A stretch of DNA of 6,876 nt from Xanthobacteraceae bacterium (GCA_030044035.1 JASHWN010000045.1:1-6876); one strand, 5' to 3'; shown: positions 1 through 5,959, numbered from the stretch's first letter. Notes: a model not told the origin generated them from the sequence alone. A program made the numbers and translations.

Positions 1-372
1 AAGCGCCGCGGCAATCAGGGCTACTTCTACGAGCCGACGGTAATCACCGACGTGCCGGATGACAGCAAGGTGATGACGCAAGAACCGTTCGGTCCGCTGG
101 CGCCGGTGGTCACGTTCAAGACTTTCGACGAGGTGGTCGAGCGCGCCAATTCGTTGGAATACGGGCTAGCGGCCTACGCTTTCACCACGTCGAATACGAC
201 CGCCGCCGCCATCGGCGATGCGTTGGAGTCGGGCATGGTCGGCGTCAACTCGATTGCGATTTCGACGCCGGAGACGCCGTTCGGCGGCGTCAAGGAAAGC
301 GGCCACGGCAGCGAAGGTGGTATCGAGGGCTTGGGCGCCTACCTCGTCACCAAGTTTATCTCGCAGGCGTAA
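1..372 (+). CDS. Aldehyde dehydrogenase, C-terminal part (5' end outside window)
   Basis: This is the last 123 residues of a NAD(P)-dependent aldehyde dehydrogenase; the frame is open from base 1 and ends at TAA 370-372. The visible part holds the conserved EPFGP motif, where the Glu contacts the nicotinamide ribose in this family. It also holds the C-terminal signature PFGGVKESGHGSEGG, which belongs to the oligomerisation and active-site rim. The wording of that signature resembles the succinate-semialdehyde dehydrogenase (GabD-like) branch, but substrate cannot be assigned without the N-terminal two thirds, where the Rossmann fold and catalytic Cys lie. The enzyme would oxidise an aldehyde to a carboxylic acid in the cytoplasm. 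It converges on hpnG and is separated from it by paired hairpins, so it is probably a separate transcription unit with no shown link to hopanoids. The family call is secure; the substrate is open. Confidence 0.93.
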   Translation, partial: KRRGNQGYFYEPTVITDVPDDSKVMTQEPFGPLAPVVTFKTFDEVVERANSLEYGLAAYAFTTSNTTAAAIGDALESGMVGVNSIAISTPETPFGGVKESGHGSEGGIEGLGAYLVTKFISQA

Positions 373-404
373 GCCTGCATAAATTGCGCTGGTGAATTCC
401 GCTC

Positions 405-454
405 ATTCCCGCGAAAACGGGAATCCAGCACTGGGTCCCCGCTTTGGCGGGGAC
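405..454. repeat. Paired-hairpin REP-like intergenic repeat, possible bidirectional terminator
   Basis: Two perfect inverted repeats lie side by side between the convergent aldehyde dehydrogenase and hpnG genes. The first has arms ATTCCCG (405-411) and CGGGAAT (418-424) around a 6-base loop. The second has arms GTCCCCGC (435-442) and GCGGGGAC (447-454) around a 4-base loop. Read as peptide on the minus strand, the element gives VPAKAGTQ followed by WIPVFAGM. From memory, that is a recurring signature of spurious ORFs laid over dispersed palindromic repeats in many proteobacteria. The position between two gene ends suits transcript termination or 3'-end protection, but neither hairpin is followed by a strong T tract. 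The hairpins are certain; membership of a dispersed family and any function are inferred. Confidence 0.7.
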
Positions 455-488
455 GAGCGCGAGCTGAATCGACCCTTTGAGTTTCGCT

Positions 489-1313
489 TTACGCCGGCGC
501 GATCGGGCGGAGCACCGGCGCCAGCTCTTCGTCGGCTGCCGGCGCGCTCGGCAGATCGATGAGCCCGAAATGTGGGCCAAGGAGGCGGCGCACGCGCTGC
601 ATCGCCGAGCGCGCGATGAAGGCATCCCAGGTTACGCGCGCCAGCAGCGGCAGCTGGTGGGGCCGGGCGATGAGTTCGCGCAAGATCGCCCTGGTATCGG
701 CGCGGCTATCCGCCCCCATGCCGACCAGAGCCGAAGGCGGGATCGCCCGCTCGACCGGATCGACGATGACGCGCAAGGCGGTGAAGGCAAGCCCGTGTGC
801 GGCCGCCAGCCGCGCCACGATATGCGATTCCATATCGACGGCGGCCGCCCCGCTGGTGCGATGCAGTTCGTGTTTGGTGGTCGGCTCGGCCACGGGTGTA
901 TCGACGCCGAGGATCGGAGCGTGGTGGGCATCCCCGATGGCATCGAGGAGCCGCCGCGACCACGCTGTGTCGGTCGGGATCGGTCCTTGGGCCTCGACAA
1001 CCGAGGACGCCACGACCCAATCGCCGGCCCGCAGGTGAGCGGCAAGGCCTCCGGCGACGCCGAAGCTGATAATGCCGCGATAGCCCTGCCGCGCCGCATT
1101 GGCCGCTGTTGCCGCTAATTCGCGCCGCGCGTTGCGGGCGAATACCGACACGCCGGGGCCGGCCGCGATCCTGGCTTCGAACGCCATGCCGACGAAGGCG
1201 ATAACGAGGCGGCGCGAGTCAAGCGCCGCTTCGGTGAACTGATCAGGGTGTTCGGCAAGGCTGAGCAGACTTTCGGTGAGGGTGGCGTCGACAAAGTGTG
1301 CTTCGGACGTCAT
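489..1313 (-). CDS. hpnG: HpnG, hopanoid-associated nucleoside phosphorylase-like enzyme
   Basis: HpnG releases adenine from adenosylhopane (made by the radical SAM enzyme HpnH) to give a ribosylhopane, the precursor of bacteriohopanetetrol and aminotriol. The 274-residue product has the purine-nucleoside phosphorylase/MTA-SAH nucleosidase fold motifs: VGMAFEARIA at 41-50, the phosphate or ribose loop FGVAGGL at 84-90, the ribose-binding DMES at 160-163 and RVIVD at 181-185, whose Asp sits where the catalytic Asp of this superfamily is found. The ATG at 1313-1311 was chosen because no ATG, GTG or TTG occurs in frame between it and Met43, which lies inside the first core strand. The core is therefore preceded by about 36 extra residues. 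No clear Shine-Dalgarno is seen before this start. The gene stands alone and diverges from hpnA, whereas hpnG often sits beside shc (hpnF) and hpnH; neither is in the window. Confidence 0.9.
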   Translation of the reverse strand: MTSEAHFVDATLTESLLSLAEHPDQFTEAALDSRRLVIAFVGMAFEARIAAGPGVSVFARNARRELAATAANAARQGYRGIISFGVAGGLAAHLRAGDWVVASSVVEAQGPIPTDTAWSRRLLDAIGDAHHAPILGVDTPVAEPTTKHELHRTSGAAAVDMESHIVARLAAAHGLAFTALRVIVDPVERAIPPSALVGMGADSRADTRAILRELIARPHQLPLLARVTWDAFIARSAMQRVRRLLGPHFGLIDLPSAPAADEELAPVLRPIAPA

Positions 1314-1553
1314 GAGCTGACATGCCCCGCGTGTGATCAGCCGATCAGCCCCCTGAAAGCGCTTGCGACGCCTTCATAACGACCCGAATAAAAACACCAA
1401 CGCGGTCAATAAATTTGCTACCGCATGGGAAAGTGCCGTCTGCTCCGATTAGTTCCCCCACCCCACGGGAACCGACCCGCCGAATGTCGGCATGACGACA
1501 CTTGTTTCGAATCGAGCCTGACCGCATCGTAGCACAACCTGGAATGAGCCGCC
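1314..1553. promoter_or_regulatory. Divergent hpnG/hpnA intergenic region, presumed to hold both promoters
   Basis: This 240-base gap separates the starts of hpnG (minus) and hpnA (plus), so both promoters should lie here. No strong sigma70-type box pair is visible. On the minus strand a TTGACC occurs in the AT-richer part (about 1380-1420) but lacks a well-spaced -10. On the plus strand TTGTTT (1504-1509) followed after 17 bases by CATCGT is a weak candidate for hpnA. Other structure includes a perfect tandem copy of GATCAGCC (1335-1342 and 1343-1350). There are also two small inverted repeats: GTTCCC/GGGAAC (1452-1457 and 1467-1472) and GCCGA/TCGGC (1479-1483 and 1487-1491). Short open frames here show no recognisable protein and are not called. 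The regulatory role is inferred from gene orientation only. Confidence 0.45.
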
Positions 1554-2570
1554 ATGCGCAGCGCTGCGCAAACGTTGGTCACCGGTGCCACTGGATTCGT
1601 CGGTTCCGCCGTCGCCAAAGCATTGAGTGAAGGCGGATTCGCCGTGCGCGCGCTGGTGCGGCCTGGCAGCCCGCGTGCGCACCTTGCCGCCCTGACGTTG
1701 GAACTCGTTGAAGGTGACATTCGCGATCAAGCTTCGGTGGAGCGCGCCATGCGCAACGTGCGCTACGTGTTTCACGTTGCGGCCGACTATCGGCTGTGGG
1801 CACGAGATAAACGCGAAATTTATGGCGCCAACGTGGACGGCACGCGCCATGTCATGCAGGAGGCGCTGCGCGCCGGCGTCGAGCGCGTCGTCTACACCAG
1901 CAGCGTCGCCACCTTGGCGTTGCGCCCGGACGGCGCGCCGGCCGACGAGTCCGTGCCGCTTGCGGAGGACCAAGGGATCGGCGCCTACAAGCGCAGCAAG
2001 ATCGCCGCGGAACGGTTGGTCGGCGCCATGGTGGCGAACGAAGGCTTGCCGGCCGTTATCGTCAATCCATCGACGCCGATCGGTCCGCGCGACGTCAAAC
2101 CGACGCCGACCGGACGCATCATCGTCGAAGCCGCGTGCGGCCGCATCCCTGGCTTTGTCGATACCGGGCTCAATCTCGTCCATGTCGATGATGTAGCGGC
2201 AGGCCATCTCGCTGTGCTCCATCGCGGCGCGATCGGCGAGCGCTACATCCTGGGCGGCACCAACGTCCTCTTCGCCGACATGTTGGCCGACATCGCGCAT
2301 CTCGTCGGTCGCGCGCCGCCGCGCTTGCGCATTCCGCGGGTGGTCGCGCTGCCGGTCGCCTATGCGGCGGAGGCAACGGCCTGGCTGACCGGCCGCGAGC
2401 CGTTCGCCACCGTTGACGGCATCCGCATGGCCGAGCACCGCATGTTTTTCACCGCGGCCAAGGCCGAACGCGATCTCGGCTTTTGCGCACGGCCCTATCG
2501 GCAGGGCCTGGAGGATGCGATCCGCTGGTTTCGCGACGCCGGCTATCTGGAGGGCAAGCGACAGGGGTAA
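1554..2570 (+). CDS. hpnA: HpnA, hopanoid-associated NAD-dependent sugar epimerase-type SDR
   Basis: This is a 338-residue extended short-chain dehydrogenase/reductase of the kind found in hopanoid clusters and named hopanoid-associated sugar epimerase. The N-terminal Rossmann motif GATGFVG (11-17) binds NAD(P), and a downstream acidic turn GDIRD is at 54-58. The catalytic set is visible as TSS (115-117) and YKRSK (Tyr145, Lys149). A conserved NPSTPIGPRD block lies at 171-180, with substrate-domain residues after it. The length matches the family (about 330 residues). The ATG at 1554 places the Rossmann strand right at the N-terminus as expected, with GGA 10 bases upstream as a modest ribosome-binding site. 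The sugar nucleotide or polyol substrate of HpnA has not, to my knowledge, been established; a role in preparing or modifying the BHP head group is inferred. It is transcribed alone, divergent from hpnG and convergent with hpnJ. Confidence 0.9.
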   Translation: MRSAAQTLVTGATGFVGSAVAKALSEGGFAVRALVRPGSPRAHLAALTLELVEGDIRDQASVERAMRNVRYVFHVAADYRLWARDKREIYGANVDGTRHVMQEALRAGVERVVYTSSVATLALRPDGAPADESVPLAEDQGIGAYKRSKIAAERLVGAMVANEGLPAVIVNPSTPIGPRDVKPTPTGRIIVEAACGRIPGFVDTGLNLVHVDDVAAGHLAVLHRGAIGERYILGGTNVLFADMLADIAHLVGRAPPRLRIPRVVALPVAYAAEATAWLTGREPFATVDGIRMAEHRMFFTAAKAERDLGFCARPYRQGLEDAIRWFRDAGYLEGKRQG

Positions 2571-2579
2571 TACTCCGAA

Positions 2580-2615
2580 CGTTTCCCGGGCGCAGCGCAC
2601 CGCGTCCGGGAAACG
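2580..2615. terminator. Hairpin between convergent hpnA and hpnJ, probable bidirectional terminator
   Basis: Arms CGTTTCCCGG (2580-2589) and CCGGGAAACG (2606-2615) are perfectly complementary. The stem extends inward through one G-T pair and three more pairs to 14 bp (2580-2593 with 2602-2615), closing an 8-base loop. It lies 9 bases after the hpnA stop and 15 bases from the hpnJ stop, exactly between two convergent gene ends. The plus-strand flank is moderately T-rich (GTGTTGTTT at 2624-2632), and the minus-strand flank has only scattered T. It is therefore a good structural terminator with a weak U tract in either direction. The hairpin is certain; the termination role is inferred from position. 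Confidence 0.75.
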
Positions 2616-2630
2616 CCTCCGCAGTGTTGT

Positions 2631-4061
2631 TTAATTCGCCAGCTGCCGCCTTTCGCGCAGGAACGAGAAAAACTCGACACCTTCGCGCAGCCGGCGCGCC
2701 ATCATCTGCGGGCTGCGCACCATTTCGGAGACGATCGCCGCAATCTTTGGCGCACGGAAATAGAAGCGCCGGTAAAACTCCTCGACCGAATCGAAAATCT
2801 CCGAATGGCTCAGGTGCGGATAGTGCAGTGGCGCGATCTGCACGCCGTGCGCATCGACCAGTTCGGCGTGCTCCTCGTCGAGCCAGCCGTGCTCGATCGC
2901 TTCGCGATAGAGCTGCGTTCCTGGATAGGGCGCCGCGAGCGACACCTGGATGGTGTGCGGATTGATCTCGGTAGCGAAGCGGATGGTCTCCTGGATGGTT
3001 TCCGTGGTCTCGCCCGGCAGGCCGAGAATGAATGTGCCGTGGATGGTAATGCCGAGTTCGTGGCAATCCTTGGTGAAGCGCCGCGCCACGTCGACGCGCA
3101 TGCCTTTGCGGATATTGTGCAGGATCTTTTGGTTGCCGCTCTCGTAGCCGACGAGCAGCAGCCGCAGGCCGTTATCGCGCATGACTTTCAGCGTGTCGCG
3201 CGGCACGTTGGCCTTGGCGTTGCACGACCAGGTCAGGCCGAGCTTGCCGAGCTCGCGTGCGATCGCCTCGGTGCGCGGCCGGTCGTCGGTAAACGTATCG
3301 TCGTCGAAGAAGAATTCCTTGACCTTCGGAAACGCCGCCTTGGCCCAGCGCATTTCCTCGATCACGTTGCCGACGCTGCGGGTGCGGTAGCGATGACCGC
3401 CGACGGTTTGCGGCCAGAGGCAAAAGGTGCAGCGCGATTTGCAGCCACGGCCGGTATAGAGCGACACATAAGGGTGCTTGAGGTAGCCGATGAAGTAGTC
3501 CTCGATGGCGAGGTCGCGCTTGTAGACCGGCGTGACGAATGGCAGCTCGTCCATATTCTCGAGAATGTGGCGCGGCGGATTGTGCCTGATCGTGCCGCCG
3601 GCATCGCGGTACGACAGGCCGGCGATGCTATTCCAATCGCGCTCCTCGGCAATTTCTTTGACGGTGAAGTCGAACTCGTTGCCGGCGACGAAGTCGATCG
3701 CCGGCGAAGCCGACAGGCTGGCGTCCGGTTGGACGGCGACTTTGGCGCCGACAAAGCCGATTTTCATCGCCGGATTGGCCGCCTTGAGCGCCTCGACCAC
3801 GGCAACATCGGACGCAAAGGACGGCGTCGAGGTGTGCAGCACCGCCAGATCGAAGTCGCGCGCCTGGTCGACCACGTCGGCGAGCGTGAGCCGGTGCGGC
3901 ACCGCATCGATCAGCTTGCTGTCCGGCACCATGGCAGCGACCTGGGCGAGCCAGGTCGGATACCAGAATGAGCGGATTTCGCGCCGCGCCTGGTAGCGTG
4001 CGCCCGCTCCCCCGTCGAACCCGTCAAACGAGGGAGCCTGCAGACATAGAGTTCGCATCAT
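2631..4061 (-). CDS. hpnJ: HpnJ, hopanoid-associated radical SAM protein (BHT cyclitol ether formation)
   Basis: HpnJ is the radical SAM enzyme assigned by genetics in Burkholderia cenocepacia to converting BHT-glucosamine into BHT cyclitol ether, a contraction of the sugar ring to a cyclopentane. The 476-residue product has an N-terminal B12-binding-like Rossmann region (about 1-140). I see no canonical DxHxxG cobalamin ligand motif there, so cobalamin use is doubtful. The radical SAM domain begins with GRGCKSRCTFC, with 4Fe-4S ligands Cys207, Cys211 and Cys214. It continues with FDDDTFTDD (252-260), VGYESGNQ (304-311), GLPGET (347-352) and PYPGT (378-382), all expected in the TIM barrel. 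The start ATG overlaps the hpnI stop as ATGA. TGAGG (complement of 4067-4071) lies 5 bases upstream as ribosome-binding site. A second in-frame ATG follows immediately. It is the last gene of the operon. Confidence 0.92.
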   Translation of the reverse strand: MMRTLCLQAPSFDGFDGGAGARYQARREIRSFWYPTWLAQVAAMVPDSKLIDAVPHRLTLADVVDQARDFDLAVLHTSTPSFASDVAVVEALKAANPAMKIGFVGAKVAVQPDASLSASPAIDFVAGNEFDFTVKEIAEERDWNSIAGLSYRDAGGTIRHNPPRHILENMDELPFVTPVYKRDLAIEDYFIGYLKHPYVSLYTGRGCKSRCTFCLWPQTVGGHRYRTRSVGNVIEEMRWAKAAFPKVKEFFFDDDTFTDDRPRTEAIARELGKLGLTWSCNAKANVPRDTLKVMRDNGLRLLLVGYESGNQKILHNIRKGMRVDVARRFTKDCHELGITIHGTFILGLPGETTETIQETIRFATEINPHTIQVSLAAPYPGTQLYREAIEHGWLDEEHAELVDAHGVQIAPLHYPHLSHSEIFDSVEEFYRRFYFRAPKIAAIVSEMVRSPQMMARRLREGVEFFSFLRERRQLAN

Positions 4062-5236
4062 GAGCGCCTCAGGTCATCCTCAGTGAGGGTGCCATCCGCA
4101 GCCACGCGGTAGGCGGCCCCCCGCCAGTAAACAGTCGCCCCGAAGAAACTCGTCACATAGACGGCGAACGCGAAGATGTCTTGCAGTGCAATGAGCGTAA
4201 AACTTTCCCGCGCCAATCCGAACCGGCGTTCGACGCAGCGGCACAAAGTGATGCGCGAAGCGAGCGCAGCGACCGCCAGCAGCGCCGCGGCGGTACTTCC
4301 CGACAGCATACCGATCAGCGCGAGCGGCCACGGGTGCGTGATGATGGTGCCGGCATAGCCGATCGGGTCGATGCTCTTGATGGTGCGGGCGACGCGGATT
4401 TGATGACGCATCAACTGCCGCAAGCTCGCCTCGAAGCAGCGATGGCCGACCACAAACGGCGCCGTCACGACCTCAAGGCCGGCCGAACGCACAGCCATCC
4501 CGATCGCATAATCGTCGGCGAGTTCGTCGGCGAAGGGTGCAAAGCCGCCGATCTGCTCGAGCGTGGAACGGCGCACCGCGATGGTGGCGCCGAAGCAGGG
4601 CTTGGTCACGTTCAGGCTCAGTCCCGTGATCGCTTGCGGCAGAAAGTGCGTATTGATGGCAAGTGCCGACAACCGGGCCCACAACCCTTCGTCGCCGATG
4701 CCGTGATAGAGACAGGTGACGGCGCCGACGCGCGGCGCGCTCAGCAGTGCCGCAAGCGCGCGCAAATAGTCGGAGCTGACCACGATGTCGCTGTCGGAGA
4801 GGATCAGTGTGTCGTGGCGGGCGCGCGGCAGCATGTTGATCAGGTTGGACACCTTTCGGTTCATGCCGTGACGTCGCGGATCGACGTGGAGCTCGATCGC
4901 AGAACCGGGCAGTTCGCGCTGCGCGGCGCGCACCATCGCAATAGCGGGCGCGCCGGCATCGCCCGTGCCGCAAAGCACCTGAATGGGTGCGCTGTAGTTC
5001 TGCCGGCAGAACGCCGCGAGCCGTGCCGCAAGCCCCGGCTCGGCGCCATGCAGCGGCTTTAACACCGTGACGGCCGGCTGGGCCGCGTTGCCGCGGTCGT
5101 CCTGACCGCGAAAGGCGAGAACAAATCCGGCTTCGAACAGCATCAGGATGCAGCCGACGAACGCGCCGGCAACACAAATGTCACAAAACGACAAAATGAA
5201 AGTCGCCGTATCGGGAAGATCATGAACAATACTCAT
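4058..5236 (-). CDS. hpnI: HpnI, hopanoid biosynthesis glycosyltransferase (GT21-like)
   Basis: HpnI is a membrane-bound family-2/21-type glycosyltransferase that adds N-acetylglucosamine to bacteriohopanetetrol. The 392-residue product has an N-terminal membrane segment (about 14-42) and then the GT-A core. Core motifs are VTVLKPLHG (56-64), the metal/UDP-sugar DxD site SDSD (147-150) and the third acidic motif ELADDYAIG (238-246). The acceptor-side motif RHQIRVART is at 277-285, and C-terminal hydrophobic segments lie at about 302-330 and 345-370. Ceramide glucosyltransferase-like relatives usually have RW in the acceptor motif; here it is RV. An open frame continues upstream to 5329, but the ATG at 5236 is chosen. 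It overlaps the upstream stop as ATGA, has GGAGG (complement of 5241-5245) 4 bases before it, and the extra residues would be Arg-rich and overlap the preceding gene. Coupling on both sides indicates one operon. Confidence 0.91.
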   Translation of the reverse strand: MSIVHDLPDTATFILSFCDICVAGAFVGCILMLFEAGFVLAFRGQDDRGNAAQPAVTVLKPLHGAEPGLAARLAAFCRQNYSAPIQVLCGTGDAGAPAIAMVRAAQRELPGSAIELHVDPRRHGMNRKVSNLINMLPRARHDTLILSDSDIVVSSDYLRALAALLSAPRVGAVTCLYHGIGDEGLWARLSALAINTHFLPQAITGLSLNVTKPCFGATIAVRRSTLEQIGGFAPFADELADDYAIGMAVRSAGLEVVTAPFVVGHRCFEASLRQLMRHQIRVARTIKSIDPIGYAGTIITHPWPLALIGMLSGSTAAALLAVAALASRITLCRCVERRFGLARESFTLIALQDIFAFAVYVTSFFGATVYWRGAAYRVAADGTLTEDDLRRS

Positions 5237-5901
5237 ACAACCTCCGAAATCGCTGCGCCTTGCTCGGCGCCGCCGAATCGCTGCGCGAGACGTCGGCGCG
5301 AGAGGTAGATCGGTACGCGCACTCGCCACAAAGTATCTGCTCGAAGTGCCGCGGAATTCCGTGCCAGTACCACCAGCGAGATCAAAATATTTTCGCCGAA
5401 CCGGTGTAGCCGCTCGCCAAGCGGCAGCGGTTCTTCTTCGAAGATCGTCTCGAAGCCGTAATACGCCATGATGTGCGCGATTTGTTCAGCCTGTGATTGG
5501 GTGCCGCAAGGAACGTCGCCGCAAACGACGCCAACGTCGCCAAGGTCCGGCTCGGACGCCACGTATCTGGCCAGCTCGCGCAGCGAAATCGCAATGCCGC
5601 TCTGCATCTGCCGCGCCCAGCGGATGGTCGTTCCGCGCTCCGGGAGGGGCGGGACGTGCTCATTCCAGAAATGCAGGCGCGCAATGCGCTGGCCGGGGCG
5701 CAGAACCGTGTTGTCGTGCAGCAGCAGTTGCTGGCCCGACCGGCCGATCTGCAGCCTAAACAGACACTGCGGATGCGTGCTGTACTCGATAACGCCCTGG
5801 CGGCGTTGCAACCATTTGTCGAAGGCAAAAATCGCCTCGGCCAGCCACGGATGGCTGTACGGGGACGGTATGCTGCGTCGTGCGGACTCCGACGCCGCCA
5901 T
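5233..5901 (-). CDS. Conserved protein of unknown function heading the hpnI-hpnJ operon, possibly YkoP-like
   Basis: This is a 222-residue, probably cytoplasmic or membrane-peripheral protein with no signal peptide. I recognise no catalytic motif. Visible blocks are DKWLQRRQGVIEY (28-40), CLFRLQ (46-51), LHDNTVLRPGQ (61-71), LHFWNEHVP (76-84), LRELARYVASEPDL (107-120), RLHRFGENILISLVVLAR (164-181), RADTLWR (187-193) and PIYLSRRRL (197-205). The order of an L-x-D turn, an LH-x-N segment, a helix rich in LARY and a late GF turn resembles what I recall of the YkoP-like domain; this is unverified. It is not the deacetylase HpnK, because the ADDFG metal-binding signature of that YdjC-type family is absent. 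ATG 5901 is preferred over a TTG at 5964 because GGAG (complement of 5909-5912) lies 7 bases upstream. The stop overlaps the hpnI start by ATGA, so the product likely works with HpnI and HpnJ in BHP head-group modification. Confidence 0.75.
   Translation of the reverse strand: MAASESARRSIPSPYSHPWLAEAIFAFDKWLQRRQGVIEYSTHPQCLFRLQIGRSGQQLLLHDNTVLRPGQRIARLHFWNEHVPPLPERGTTIRWARQMQSGIAISLRELARYVASEPDLGDVGVVCGDVPCGTQSQAEQIAHIMAYYGFETIFEEEPLPLGERLHRFGENILISLVVLARNSAALRADTLWRVRVPIYLSRRRLAQRFGGAEQGAAISEVV
5241..5245 (-). promoter_or_regulatory. Ribosome-binding site of hpnI (decides the start)
   Basis: The minus strand reads GGAGG followed by TTGT and then ATGA, where the ATG starts hpnI and the TGA ends the upstream gene. 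This strong Shine-Dalgarno, combined with the overlap, supports the start at 5236 over the longer open frame to 5329. Confidence 0.8.
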
Positions 5902-5930
5902 AGCGGGTCTCCGCTTGCCTCTACCCAACC

Positions 5931-5959
5931 GGCAACTTTCGCCCCCGGAAAAAGTTGCC
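5931..5959. promoter_or_regulatory. Perfect 9-bp inverted repeat in the leader of the hpnI-hpnJ operon
   Basis: Arms GGCAACTTT (5931-5939) and AAAGTTGCC (5951-5959) are perfect complements around an 11-base GC-rich spacer. The element lies 30 to 58 bases upstream of the first start codon of the operon (5901), in the gap after the AI-2E-family gene. No T tract follows on either strand, so an intrinsic terminator is unlikely. A dyad of this size and spacing suits a dimeric repressor or activator site, or a leader hairpin. Just upstream, the minus strand reads TATATT (complement of 5971-5976), a possible -10 box, although I could not find a well-spaced -35. If that box is real, the dyad would sit at or just after the transcription start. 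The dyad is seen directly; the function is inferred. Confidence 0.5.

Noticed and set aside
356..625. Small minus-strand open frame over the repeat with VPAKAGTQ and WIPVFAGM
   Set aside because: Translation of the palindromic repeat and of the hpnG 3' end in another frame; a known type of spurious ORF.
1345..1527. Short minus-strand open frame in the hpnG/hpnA intergenic region
   Set aside because: No recognisable protein features or convincing ribosome-binding site; more likely promoter DNA.
1449..2600. Long minus-strand open frame of 383 codons opposite hpnA
   Set aside because: Antisense shadow of hpnA with low-complexity composition; hpnA itself has a complete NAD-binding motif and YxxxK active site.
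2805..3971. Long plus-strand open frame of 388 codons opposite hpnJ
   Set aside because: Antisense shadow of hpnJ in GC-rich DNA: Arg/Asp/Val-rich, with no domain motif, and the opposite strand encodes an intact radical SAM protein.
4181..5062. Plus-strand open frame of 293 codons opposite hpnI
   Set aside because: Antisense shadow rich in Arg, Asp and Gln without recognisable motifs; the minus-strand frame has the DxD and other GT motifs.
5237..5329. Longer N-terminus for HpnI (start at 5329, 31 extra residues)
   Set aside because: It would overlap the upstream gene by about 95 bases, is Arg/Ala-rich and unlike a GT N-terminus, while the ATG at 5236 has a GGAGG and an ATGA coupling.
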